Shown here in pieces: positions 17,740-25,808 of a DNA stretch of 64,000 bases (positions within the stretch are counted from its first letter, which is position 1; each line of letters starts with the position of its first letter). The position numbers and the translations under genes were made by a program. The stretch spans positions 1,984,001 through 2,048,000 of the forward strand of contig NZ_LT990039.1 of assembly GCF_900312975.1 (NCBI RefSeq), given 5' to 3'. Source of the stretch: Massilistercora timonensis. GTDB lineage: Bacteria; Bacillota; Clostridia; Lachnospirales; Lachnospiraceae. The notes under the pieces are model-generated. The model did no database searches and was not told the DNA's origin. It saw nothing but the letters and a program-made list of their open reading frames with translations.

Positions 17740-19466
17740 ATCTTACAATAGACGGAAAACCGATTTCCGTAGAGGAAAATACCACGATCATGGAGGCTGC
17801 CGCCCAGCTTGGGATCATGATCCCCAAACTGTGTTATCTGAAGGGGCTCAATGAGATCGCGGCCTGCCGGGTATGTGTGGTAGAGCTGGAAGGAAAAGAG
17901 AAACTGATATCATCCTGTAACAATGTGGCTGAGGAAGGGATGGTCATCTACACCAACAGCCCGAAAGTGCGCCGCCACAGACGGACAACGGTAGAGCTTC
18001 TGCTCTCTCAGCACAACGGGCAGTGTGTGACCTGTTCCCGGAGCGGAAACTGCGCGCTGCAGGAGATCGCCAATGACCTGAACATCCTGGAGATCCCTTA
18101 CGAGAAGCAGATCGAGGACCGTCCCTGGAACAAGGACTTTCCGCTGATCAAAGATTATTCCAAATGTATCAAGTGTATGCGCTGCGTACAGGTCTGTGAC
18201 AAGGTGCAGGGCCTGAATATCTGGGATGTAGAAGGAACAGGCTCCATGAGCACCATCAATGTGTCCGGTCATAAGAAGATCGAGGAGGCGGACTGCTCTC
18301 TCTGCGGCCAGTGTATCACCCATTGTCCGGTAGGGGCTTTAAGCGCAAGGGACGATACAGAGAAGGTATGGAGAGCCATTGAGGATAAAGACAAGATCGT
18401 TGTTGCGCAAGTGGCGCCTGCGGTGCGGGCTGCCTGGGGTGAGGGCCTTGGTCTTGCGCCGGAGGATGCAACCATCGGCAAGATCCTTGACGCTATGAAG
18501 AAGATGGGAATGGACTATGTATTTGACACCGTATTTTCCGCGGACCTTACCATTATGGAGGAGGCCAATGAATTCCTGAAGCGGTTTACAGCCGGAGAAC
18601 TGAAGGAATTCCCCATGTTTACCTCCTGCTGTCCGGGGTGGATCCGGTTTGCCAAGACCCAGTTCCCACATTTCCTGAAACAGATCTCTACGGCCAAATC
18701 GCCGCAGCAGATGTTCGGGGCTGTGATGAAGACCTATTTTGCCCAGAAGCTGGGGGTGGAGCCGGAGAAGATCTATACGGTATCCGTGATGCCCTGCGTA
18801 GCCAAGAAGGGCGAGCGTGAGATGGAACTGTTCTACGAGGAATATGCGGGGCACGACATTGACGCCGTGATCACCACCAGAGAACTAGTGAAAATGATCC
18901 GGGCAGCCCATATCAATCCCGCCACACTGGAGGATATCGAGAGCGACCGGCCCATGCAGCAGGGTACCGGAGCCGGCGTTATCTTTGGAGCTACCGGCGG
19001 CGTAATGGAGGCGGCCCTTCGTACTGCTTATTATCTGCTTAAGAGTGAGAATCCGCCGGTGGATGCATTCCGCCAGGTAAGAAGCACAGGCTTCCAGGCG
19101 AACCACGGTGTTCAGGAGGCGGAGTTCCAGGTTGATGATATCACGGTAAGGACAGCGGTAGTCAGCGGACTTGGCAATACAAGGGCGTTGCTGGAGAAGA
19201 TCGAGCGGGGCGAGGTTCACTATGACTTTGTAGAAGTGATGGCCTGTCCGGGTGGATGTGTAGGCGGCGGCGGCCAGCCGATCCACGACGGAGAGGAGAG
19301 AGCCTTTGAGCGAGGCGGAGAGCTGTACGCGCTGGATGAACAGTACAAGGTGCGTTTCTCCCACGAGAACCGGGACGTACAGCAGATGTACGCGGAGTTC
19401 TTCGAGAAGCCGATGTCTCACAGAGCCCATATGCTCTTACATACGGAGCACAAGCGCCCCTCTTAG
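17733..19466 (+). CDS. [FeFe] hydrogenase, catalytic subunit
   Basis: 577 residues. It reduces protons or oxidises H2 at the H-cluster. Electron-transfer sites in order: [2Fe-2S] (C34, C45, C48, C62), His-ligated [4Fe-4S] (H94, C98, C101, C107) and two [4Fe-4S] (C145-C155, C188-C198). H-cluster motifs are FTSCCPGW (L1, near 297), MPCVAKKGE (L2, C355) and EVMACPGGCVGGGGQP (L3, C505 and C509). The L1 motif has Gly in place of the commoner Ala. No hydE, hydF or hydG maturase gene lies in the window. The start overlaps the flavoprotein gene, so the two are probably a stoichiometric complex. Confidence 0.95.
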   Translation: MVNLTIDGKPISVEENTTIMEAAAQLGIMIPKLCYLKGLNEIAACRVCVVELEGKEKLISSCNNVAEEGMVIYTNSPKVRRHRRTTVELLLSQHNGQCVTCSRSGNCALQEIANDLNILEIPYEKQIEDRPWNKDFPLIKDYSKCIKCMRCVQVCDKVQGLNIWDVEGTGSMSTINVSGHKKIEEADCSLCGQCITHCPVGALSARDDTEKVWRAIEDKDKIVVAQVAPAVRAAWGEGLGLAPEDATIGKILDAMKKMGMDYVFDTVFSADLTIMEEANEFLKRFTAGELKEFPMFTSCCPGWIRFAKTQFPHFLKQISTAKSPQQMFGAVMKTYFAQKLGVEPEKIYTVSVMPCVAKKGEREMELFYEEYAGHDIDAVITTRELVKMIRAAHINPATLEDIESDRPMQQGTGAGVIFGATGGVMEAALRTAYYLLKSENPPVDAFRQVRSTGFQANHGVQEAEFQVDDITVRTAVVSGLGNTRALLEKIERGEVHYDFVEVMACPGGCVGGGGQPIHDGEERAFERGGELYALDEQYKVRFSHENRDVQQMYAEFFEKPMSHRAHMLLHTEHKRPS

Positions 19467-19490
19467 AAATGAGATCCAAAAACAGAATAT

Positions 19491-19536
19491 AAAAAAGGAA
19501 GGCGATACAATTTGATATGTATCGTCTTCCTTTTTT
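19491..19536. terminator. Bidirectional terminator
   Basis: Arms AAAAAAGGAAGGCGATACA (19491-19509) and TGTATCGTCTTCCTTTTTT (19518-19536) pair over 19 bases with one G-T wobble and an eight-base loop. It lies between the convergent hydrogenase and cell wall hydrolase genes and has T-runs on both strands. Confidence 0.92.
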
Positions 19537-19551
19537 ATAAAAGAGATCTTT

Positions 19552-20610
19552 TTACCAGAAAACATTTCCGCCTACATTTACTCCCGGTTTTCCAGTCCAT
19601 GCAGCATTAAAATACAAGCAGTTGATCACCGCAGAATGCCGGGTGCCGCCAAGTATGGCTTTCGCTGCCTGGTAGCAGATGTTGGGGACGCCGTTTTGCA
19701 GGGCGCTTTCCAACCGTCCATTGGAAGCAGGTGAGAACTGTCCTGCCTGATAGATAACGCCGCGCAGTGAATTGGGGAACCGAGAACTGCTGACCCGGTT
19801 CATGATCACAGTTCCCACTGCCAGCATACCGTCATAGTTTGTCCCGGCCTCACAGAAGAGGATCGCGGCCAGAAGCGCTACATCCGAGGTGTTGGCTGGA
19901 ACTGAAGATCCGGAATTTACAGCGCCGCCTCCAGAACTTCCACTGGAAGTGGAACCGGATACTTCGTTATTCTGAGCGATTTTAGCGGCTTCTTCCGCAG
20001 CCTTTGCCCGCTCCAGCTGTGCCTGATAATCTGCAAGCTGTCCGGAAGTGGATGAGATCTTGCTGTTGATCGCTTCCTGCTGGCTGGACAGATTATCTTG
20101 TAAAGTTTTTAATTCTTTCTGTTTGTCTTCCAGATTTTTTTGTTTCGCTTCAACATCAAGTCGAACCTGCTGAAATTCTTTCAGCATATCGCGGTCATAA
20201 TCACTGATAGTGCTTACATATTCTGCCTTGTTCAGAAAATCTCCCATGTCTTCAGAAGAGAAGAGGATCTCCAGAAGAGAAGCGCTTCCTCCTTCGTACA
20301 TAAATTTAATCCGGTCTTTCATGGATTCATAATGAGATTCTTCATTTAACTTTGCGGCAGCCAAATCCAGTTTTGCTTTTTCTACATCGGCAGAAAGTGT
20401 TTCGATTTCAGCGGATGTTTCTTCCAGTTCCTTGCTCAGTGAAGCAAGCTCATTGTTCAGATTATCCAGTTCTCCCTGAAGGCTGGAAGTTTTCTGCTCC
20501 AGCTCCTCAGTAGAAGGTGCAGCATATACAGAGATTCCGGAAGAAGCAAGTGTTACGGTACAAAGAAGCGCAAGCGCAGTCCGTAAGATCTGTTTCTTTT
20601 TCATACTCAT
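19552..20610 (-). CDS. Secreted coiled-coil cell wall hydrolase (SleB-type)
   Basis: 352 residues from the ATG at 20610 (minus strand). A signal peptide (about 1-31, ending SVYAA) is followed by a long coiled coil (about 33-215) like the N-terminus of CwlO/PcsB-type hydrolases, a Ser/Gly-rich linker, then a C-terminal Hydrolase_2 (SleB-like) domain (about 250-352: LLAAILFCEAG with the conserved Glu, GTVIMNRV, VIYQAGQFSP). It probably cleaves peptidoglycan outside the cell, with the coiled coil as regulator. A start at 20640 is possible, but AAGGAAAAGG suits 20610. Confidence 0.85.
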   Translation of the reverse strand: MSMKKKQILRTALALLCTVTLASSGISVYAAPSTEELEQKTSSLQGELDNLNNELASLSKELEETSAEIETLSADVEKAKLDLAAAKLNEESHYESMKDRIKFMYEGGSASLLEILFSSEDMGDFLNKAEYVSTISDYDRDMLKEFQQVRLDVEAKQKNLEDKQKELKTLQDNLSSQQEAINSKISSTSGQLADYQAQLERAKAAEEAAKIAQNNEVSGSTSSGSSGGGAVNSGSSVPANTSDVALLAAILFCEAGTNYDGMLAVGTVIMNRVSSSRFPNSLRGVIYQAGQFSPASNGRLESALQNGVPNICYQAAKAILGGTRHSAVINCLYFNAAWTGKPGVNVGGNVFW

Positions 20611-20740
20611 TCTATACCTTTTCCTTTCTGTCTTTTGCAAGTGCTAGTACATTATACAACAAATTGCTTTATATTGCAAACTTTGTTAAAATAAATGTAA
20701 TGGAACTGTAACAATTGAAAATGAAGGAAAGGAAAAGGAC

Positions 20741-21322
20741 ATGAAGAAGTACGAGGAAGAACATTATCAGTTTGAAAATATTAAAGAGCACATTTACCCC
20801 TGGATCAGAAAAGAACTGAAGGACAAGCATGCACTGAACGGGAAAAATCTGTCGGAGAAAGATACGCCGGTGGTGGCTTTTATGGGGGATCTGAAGATCA
20901 TCTTCGCCATTCGCCGGGGGGAGGACAGCTATGAGATCCTGAAGGATCAGATGCTGGCGCCGGGAACGGATATCGAGGCGCTCTATCATACGGCCTGTGA
21001 GAATCTGGCCCGGGATGTGGAATTTGTCATCGGCAACACCTGGTACGGAGCATTCGGGATCATCGCGGACGGATTTCATGAAGCAAGTTCTCTTTGTTTT
21101 AAACATATCTGGCAGGTGTGTGTGGATAAGCTGAAGGACGACCTGGTGATCATGGTGCCTTCCAAGGATACAGTTCTTTTTGCCCCGGCAGGACAGAAAG
21201 AGGTGGTGGAGAAGATGATCGAGCACGGGAAAGGAGCTTACGATATGGATAGCGAGGGGATCAGCACGTCGCTTATGCTGTTCTCTCAGGCGAGAAAGGA
21301 ACTGACGCCTTATGAAGCGTAA
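20741..21322 (+). CDS. DUF1444 (YtpQ)-like protein
   Basis: 193 residues, soluble, no signal peptide. The arrangement, with a strand segment KIIFAIRRGEDSYEILKDQM, an amphipathic helix, then DDLVIMVPSKDTVLFAPAG and a final ISTSLMLFSQARKELTPYE, resembles the C-terminal half of Bacillus YtpQ (DUF1444), a family of unknown function. The family call is from memory and moderate. It overlaps the following HAD phosphatase gene by 11 bases, so the two are co-translated. GAAAGGAAAAGG precedes the ATG. Confidence 0.5.
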   Translation: MKKYEEEHYQFENIKEHIYPWIRKELKDKHALNGKNLSEKDTPVVAFMGDLKIIFAIRRGEDSYEILKDQMLAPGTDIEALYHTACENLARDVEFVIGNTWYGAFGIIADGFHEASSLCFKHIWQVCVDKLKDDLVIMVPSKDTVLFAPAGQKEVVEKMIEHGKGAYDMDSEGISTSLMLFSQARKELTPYEA

Positions 21323-22145
21323 GGTGAGGATGATCGCATTTGACCTGGACGGGACGCTTCTGACCACGGATAAGCGGCTGACGGACGAGACAAGGAGGAC
21401 CCTGGAGCAGGCGGCAGAAAAAGGGATCCTGCTGGTGCCGGCCACAGGGCGGCCGCTGACGGGAATGCCGGCGGAGGTGCTGGGGATTCCCGGGGTCAGA
21501 TACGCGGTTACTGCCAATGGAGCCAGAGTTGTATCTACAGAGAACGGGAAGATCCTGCGGGAGAAGCTGATCTCCGTGGAAAAAGCCAGAAAAGTCTTGG
21601 ATATTTACGGGGAATATGATACACTACGAGAGATCTATTATGACGGGCAGGGATATATGGAAGCCTGGCAGATGGAAGAATTGGATCATTATGTGCCGGA
21701 TCCCAATATGGCGAAATATATACGGAATACCCGTAAGTGTGTTCCTGACCTGATGAAGAAGTTCCGTCAGGAGAACCGGGCCATGGACAAGGTTCAGGCT
21801 GTTTTTGCCTGTGCCGGGGAGAAGGAGCAGGCATTTCACAGGATCCGGGAGATGGAAGGCGTGGAGGCCACCGGAGCCCTTTCCTATAATATAGAAGTAA
21901 ACGCAGGCGGGATCAATAAAGGGGAAGCCCTGTTGTGGCTGGCCGGTGAGCTTGGGATCGACCGGGAAGAGATCCTGGCATTTGGCGACGGAGCCAATGA
22001 CGCGGATATGATCCGGATGGCGGGGATCGGCGCGGCTATGGAAGTAAGCGTGCCGGAAGTCCGGGCGGCTGCGGATATCCTGGCCGGATCCAACGATGAG
22101 GACGGCGTGGCACGCGCGATCCAAAGATATATTGATCTGGGATAA
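21312..22145 (+). CDS. HAD-superfamily phosphatase, Cof type
   Basis: 277 residues. Motif I is FDLDGTLLTTDKR with nucleophile and acid Asp, motif II PATGRP, and motif IV GDGANDADMI near the C-terminus; the large C2B cap between them assigns it to the Cof/YidA group that dephosphorylates sugar phosphates and similar small molecules. Exact substrate unknown. The start lies inside the DUF1444-like gene, 11 bases before its stop. Confidence 0.9.
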   Translation: MKRKVRMIAFDLDGTLLTTDKRLTDETRRTLEQAAEKGILLVPATGRPLTGMPAEVLGIPGVRYAVTANGARVVSTENGKILREKLISVEKARKVLDIYGEYDTLREIYYDGQGYMEAWQMEELDHYVPDPNMAKYIRNTRKCVPDLMKKFRQENRAMDKVQAVFACAGEKEQAFHRIREMEGVEATGALSYNIEVNAGGINKGEALLWLAGELGIDREEILAFGDGANDADMIRMAGIGAAMEVSVPEVRAAADILAGSNDEDGVARAIQRYIDLG

Positions 22146-22204
22146 TCAGTGATTGAATAAAGTATACATTTAAGGTAAAAAGATCAGGAGGGAAAGAACG
22201 CAGT

Positions 22205-23032
22205 ATGTTAGACGTGTTAAAAGTGATCCTGCTGGGGATCGTGGAAGGAATCACAGAGTGGCTTCCGGTGAGCAGCACCGGCCATCTGATCCTGGTGGGA
22301 GATTTGCTGAAACCAAATTTAAGCGACGCATTTATGGAAATGTTCAATGTGGTCATCCAGCTGGGGGCCATTATGGCGGTGGTGGTCCTGTATTTCCATA
22401 AGCTGAATCCATTTTCGCCGAAGAAGACTCAGCGGCAGAAGATGCTGACCTGGCAGATGTGGATCAAGGTGCTGATCGCCTCGATCCCTGCGGGAGTTGT
22501 GGGAATCCTCTTCAATGACGTGTTGGACCGGCTGTTCTACTGGTCAGTGCCGGTGGCGCTGATGCTGATCCTGTACGGCGTGCTCTTTATTGTGATCGAG
22601 AAGCGCAACGAGGGGCGGCGCCCCGCAGTGACCAAGATCTCGGAACTGTCGGTACGGATGCTGTTGTGGATCGGTGTGTTCCAGATGCTGGCCCTCATCC
22701 CGGGAACTTCCCGGTCCGGAGCGACCATCGTAGGTGCGCTGATCATCGGCGTGTCCCGGGAAGTGGCGGCGGAGTTCACCTTCTTCCTGGCGATTCCGGC
22801 CATGTTCGGCGCCAGCCTGATCAAGCTGGTAGGATTCGGGTTCAACTTCACGGCAGCAGAGCTGGGATTTCTGCTGCTGGGATGTCTGGTGTCGTTCGGG
22901 ATGTCTATTGTGGCGATCCGTTTCCTGATGGGATATATCAAACAGCATGATTTCAAAGTGTTCGGATATTACCGGATCGTGCTGGGAGGTTTGGTATTGC
23001 TGGCGGCGTTCGTGCAGTGGATCCTTGGTTAA
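22205..23032 (+). CDS. uppP: Undecaprenyl-diphosphatase
   Basis: 275 residues and about eight membrane segments, the normal BacA/UppP size. It recycles undecaprenyl pyrophosphate to the monophosphate carrier for peptidoglycan synthesis and gives bacitracin tolerance. The two active-site motifs are present: GIVEGITEWLPVSSTGHL near the N-terminus, and PGTSRSGATI. It is followed directly by a REP-like palindrome that also supplies a terminator arm. Confidence 0.96.
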   Translation: MLDVLKVILLGIVEGITEWLPVSSTGHLILVGDLLKPNLSDAFMEMFNVVIQLGAIMAVVVLYFHKLNPFSPKKTQRQKMLTWQMWIKVLIASIPAGVVGILFNDVLDRLFYWSVPVALMLILYGVLFIVIEKRNEGRRPAVTKISELSVRMLLWIGVFQMLALIPGTSRSGATIVGALIIGVSREVAAEFTFFLAIPAMFGASLIKLVGFGFNFTAAELGFLLLGCLVSFGMSIVAIRFLMGYIKQHDFKVFGYYRIVLGGLVLLAAFVQWILG

Positions 23033-23039
23033 TTTAATT

Positions 23040-23093
23040 GGGGACGTGGTATTTTTGAAAATACCACGTCCCAGATTGAAAATACCCTGTCCC
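23040..23093. repeat. REP-like palindrome, copy 1
   Basis: GGGACGTGGTATTTT (23041-23055) and AAAATACCACGTCCC (23058-23072) form 15-base perfect arms around two central bases. The tail AGATTGAAAATACCCTGTCCC-like segment (23073-23093) is also shared with copies 2 and 3. AATTG precedes the arm in copies 1, 2 and 4. Confidence 0.85.
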
Positions 23094-23128
23094 TTTTTGA
23101 ATTTTCTGAAGGACAGGGCTTGTTTTTT
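23085..23128 (+). terminator. Terminator after uppP built on the repeat tail
   Basis: CCCTGTCC (23085-23092, the end of the repeat) pairs with GGACAGGG (23111-23118) and is followed by CTTG and six T. The T-rich tail overlaps the -35 box of the next operon. Confidence 0.65.
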
Positions 23129-23147
23129 GTAAAAACCATGTTATAAT
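23120..23147 (+). promoter_or_regulatory. Promoter of the amino-acid ABC operon
   Basis: TTGTTT (23120-23125), 16-base spacer, TATAAT (23142-23147) with TGT directly before it (extended -10). The start codon of the binding protein lies about 55 bases downstream. Confidence 0.7.
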
Positions 23148-23202
23148 TATGAAGATAATCTGTATGATTATACATTTTGTGAATAAAACGGAGGGAAAAC
23201 GG

Positions 23203-24072
23203 ATGAAAAAGTTTACAGCGTTATTTTTAGCTATGATCCTTGCTGCCGGCCTGATCGTAGGATGTGGCGGCGGAAGTTCTGAGGAAGAGGGCGGAAGCGA
23301 GGCTGCCACAGCGAAGGTGATCGATGTGGATCTGACCAATGAGGAATATGCATTTGGTGTGGATAAGGATCAGCCGGAGCTTCTGGAGCAGGCAAATGCG
23401 TTTATCGCGAAGATCCTGGAGGACGGAACCTTTGATGAGATCTGTGACCGCTATTTTGGCGGCGGCGAGCCGGTTGCGGTACAGTCCGCAGAACTGGATT
23501 CTTCCAAGGATCAGCTGGTAGTAGCTACCAACGCGGCTTTTGAGCCATTTGAGTATACACAGGGTGAAGATTACTACGGAATTGATATGGAGATCGCGGC
23601 TCTCTTCGCAGAGGAGCTTGGTCAGGAACTGGTTATCCAGAACATGGATTTCGATGCGGTATGTCTGTCTGTAGGACAGCACAAATGTGACATCGCCATG
23701 GCCGGCCTTACCATTAATGAGGAAAGAGAAGAGCTGGTAACATTTACAGATCCTTACTATCAGGCTTCTCAGAGACTGATCGTACCAAGCAGCGATACTT
23801 CTTTTGACGACTGTGCGGATGCGGATGCAGTTGCCGCAAAGCTGGGCGAACTGGAATCCTCTGATTCCATCGGCGTACAGCAGGGAACTACCGGACAGTT
23901 CTATGTAGAGGGCGATGAAGAGTGGGGATTCGAAGGACTCCCGGCAACATGTGTTCCTTACAAGAACGGATCTCTGGCAGTACAGGATATGCTCCAGGGC
24001 AAGATCCAGTACGTGATCATCGATGCGGCTCCGGCAGCGGCGATCACAGAGTCCATCAACGAAGTGCAGTAG
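23203..24072 (+). CDS. Amino-acid ABC binding lipoprotein, circularly permuted order
   Basis: 289 residues from ATG 23203; lipobox LIVGC (C21). Residues 104-289 hold the first part of an ordinary SBP_bac_3 fold (LVVATNAAFEPFEY, AGLTINEEREELVTFTDPYY with ligand Arg, and YVIID with ligand Asp). The part that should close the fold, EYAFGVDKDQPELLEQANAF plus ILEDGTFDEICDRYFG, is instead at residues 48-86, before the first strand, and nothing corresponding follows at the C-terminus. The sequence is therefore a circular permutation cut near the second hinge crossing, rejoined by a linker at about 87-103. It is the first gene of a three-gene uptake operon; the amino acid is unknown. GGAGGG precedes the ATG. 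Confidence 0.88.
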   Translation: MKKFTALFLAMILAAGLIVGCGGGSSEEEGGSEAATAKVIDVDLTNEEYAFGVDKDQPELLEQANAFIAKILEDGTFDEICDRYFGGGEPVAVQSAELDSSKDQLVVATNAAFEPFEYTQGEDYYGIDMEIAALFAEELGQELVIQNMDFDAVCLSVGQHKCDIAMAGLTINEEREELVTFTDPYYQASQRLIVPSSDTSFDDCADADAVAAKLGELESSDSIGVQQGTTGQFYVEGDEEWGFEGLPATCVPYKNGSLAVQDMLQGKIQYVIIDAAPAAAITESINEVQ

Positions 24073-24100
24073 GAAACTTTCAGTAAGAACAGAAGGGAAA

Positions 24101-24137
24101 AAGGAAGGCGGCAGTTTGTATTGACAACGCCTTCCTT
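24101..24137 (+). terminator. Hairpin between binding protein and permease genes
   Basis: AAGGAAGGCG (24101-24110) and CGCCTTCCTT (24128-24137) pair perfectly around a 17-base loop and are followed by CTTTT. It probably lowers read-through or stabilises the upstream mRNA, so the binding protein is made in excess over the membrane parts. Confidence 0.6.
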
Positions 24138-24156
24138 CTTTTAAGAAGGGAAGACA

Positions 24157-24867
24157 ATGGGCAATTTTAGTCAGAAAGTAGATAGATTTATAGAGATTTT
24201 TCTGGACCAGAATGGCTATGTAAAGGTCATAGAAGGTCTCCAGAATACGCTGCTGATCGCAGTTACCGGCCTGCTCATCGGTATCCTGATCGGTACGCTG
24301 ATCGCCACCGTCCGGGTAATCCCCAAGTATAAAAGGCTGCCGCGGATCCTGAACGGCATCTGCAGCTTTTATGTGGCTTTGTTCCGGGGGACGCCGACAG
24401 TGGTACAGCTGCTGGTATTCTATTATGTACTGATCCCCATCATCGGCTGGCAGATCACAGGCGTGCAGGTGGCGATGCTGGTATTCGGGCTGAACAGCGG
24501 CGCCTACATTTCCGAGATCATGCGAAGCGGGATCCAGTCTGTGGATCCGGGGCAGATGGAGGCAGGCCGTGCGGTAGGATTAAGCTTTGGCACGACCATG
24601 TCCAAGATCGTGATCCCCCAGGCGGTCAAGAATATCCTTCCCACTCTGGGAAATGAGTTCATCGCGCTGATCAAAGAGACTTCAGTTGTCAGCTTCGTCG
24701 GAGCGGCGGACCTGTATGTGGCGTTTAACTATATCGGAAGCAACAGTTATGAGTTCATGGTTCCATATCTGGTAATGGCGTTGATCTACATTGCACTGGT
24801 GCTGGTGATCACTTTGTTGATCCGATTGATGGAAAGGAGCCTGAGGAAGAGTGATAGAAGTAATTAA
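24157..24867 (+). CDS. Amino-acid ABC transporter permease, HisM/GlnP family
   Basis: 236 residues with about five membrane helices. The segment [19 protein letters not shown] and the coupling loop [20 protein letters not shown] are the typical polar amino-acid permease hallmarks. It overlaps the ATPase start by 17 bases. A single permease gene implies a homodimeric channel. Confidence 0.94.
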   Translation: MGNFSQKVDRFIEIFLDQNGYVKVIEGLQNTLLIAVTGLLIGILIGTLIATVRVIPKYKRLPRILNGICSFYVALFRGTPTVVQLLVFYYVLIPIIGWQITGVQVAMLVFGLNSGAYISEIMRSGIQSVDPGQMEAGRAVGLSFGTTMSKIVIPQAVKNILPTLGNEFIALIKETSVVSFVGAADLYVAFNYIGSNSYEFMVPYLVMALIYIALVLVITLLIRLMERSLRKSDRSN

Positions 24868-25678
24868 TCTTAAGAAAAGCTTCGGAAATATGGAAGTTCT
24901 CAAAGGGATCGATATTACCATCAATAAGGGCGACATCGTGGCGGTGCTGGGTCCTTCCGGATCCGGAAAATCTACATTTCTGCGCTGCCTGAACTGTATG
25001 GAAGATCCCACCAGCGGGAGCATCATTTTCAATGGTGTGGATATCGCGGATATGAGCGTGGATATCAATGTACATCGCCGGCATATGGGGATGGTGTTCC
25101 AGCATTTTAACCTGTTCAATAATAAGACGGTGCTCCAGAATGTGATGATGGCGCCGGCGTATCTGCGCTGCAAGGACTTAAAGAAGGCGAAGCGGCAGAA
25201 TTCCCGGACCCGGTTTACCAATCTGTTCCGGGGAAGTAATAAGAAGGAACTGATCCCCATCACGGAGACCAAAGAGCAGATCTTAAGCGAGACCCGCGAG
25301 CAGGCGCTTGGCCTCTTGAAGCGGATCGGCCTGGACGATAAGGCAGACGCTTACCCGTCTACCTTAAGCGGCGGCCAGAAACAGCGGGTGGCGATCATCC
25401 GCTCCATGGCCATGAATCCGGACGTGATCCTCTTTGATGAGCCCACGTCCGCGCTGGATCCGGAGATGGTAGGCGAAGTACTGGAACTGATGAAACAGCT
25501 GGCCAAAGAAGGCATGACCATGGTGGTGGTCACCCACGAGATGGGATTCGCCCGGGAGGTGGCTTCCAGAGTCCTCTTCATGGATGAGGGACAGATCAAG
25601 GAAGAGGCAGGGCCGGAAGAATTCTTCGATCATCCAAAAGAACCAAGATTGAAAGAATTCTTGTCGAAGATACTTTAG
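24851..25678 (+). CDS. Amino-acid ABC transporter ATPase with insert
   Basis: 275 residues; GlnQ relatives are usually about 240. Walker [10 protein letters not shown] (about 34-42), Q-loop VFQHFNLF, signature [13 protein letters not shown], Walker [16 protein letters not shown] and [12 protein letters not shown] are all intact. The extra length is a basic insert at about residues 111-146 ([12 protein letters not shown] and following) between the Q-loop and the signature, in the helical subdomain that touches the permease. Start is GTG, inside the permease gene. Confidence 0.94.
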   Translation: MIEVINLKKSFGNMEVLKGIDITINKGDIVAVLGPSGSGKSTFLRCLNCMEDPTSGSIIFNGVDIADMSVDINVHRRHMGMVFQHFNLFNNKTVLQNVMMAPAYLRCKDLKKAKRQNSRTRFTNLFRGSNKKELIPITETKEQILSETREQALGLLKRIGLDDKADAYPSTLSGGQKQRVAIIRSMAMNPDVILFDEPTSALDPEMVGEVLELMKQLAKEGMTMVVVTHEMGFAREVASRVLFMDEGQIKEEAGPEEFFDHPKEPRLKEFLSKIL

Positions 25679-25688
25679 TTTTTTAATT

Positions 25689-25742
25689 GGGGACGTGGTA
25701 TTTTTGAAAATACCACGTCCCAGATTGAAAATACCCTGTCCC
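25689..25742. repeat. REP-like palindrome, copy 2
   Basis: The same 15-base arms as copy 1 (25690-25704 and 25707-25721), plus the tail ending in CCCTGTCCC. Placed directly after the ATPase stop codon, in the same orientation as copy 1. No second stem arm with T-run follows here, unlike copy 1. Confidence 0.85.
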
Positions 25743-25745
25743 CTA

Positions 25746-25774
25746 TTGTAAATTAGCAGGTGAAATGCTAGAAT
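25746..25774 (+). promoter_or_regulatory. Promoter of yitT-like gene
   Basis: TTGTAA (25746-25751), 17 bases, TAGAAT (25769-25774) with TGC before it (extended -10). It lies right behind REP copy 2, about 35 bases before the start codon. Confidence 0.65.
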
Positions 25775-25808
25775 GAGCAAGGATTGATATTTTCGATAAA
25801 GGGACGGG

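Noticed and set aside
23203-24072. Duplicated or frameshifted binding protein as explanation of the odd order
   Set aside because: Each fold segment occurs only once, the frame is intact and the linker is normal; permutation explains it better.
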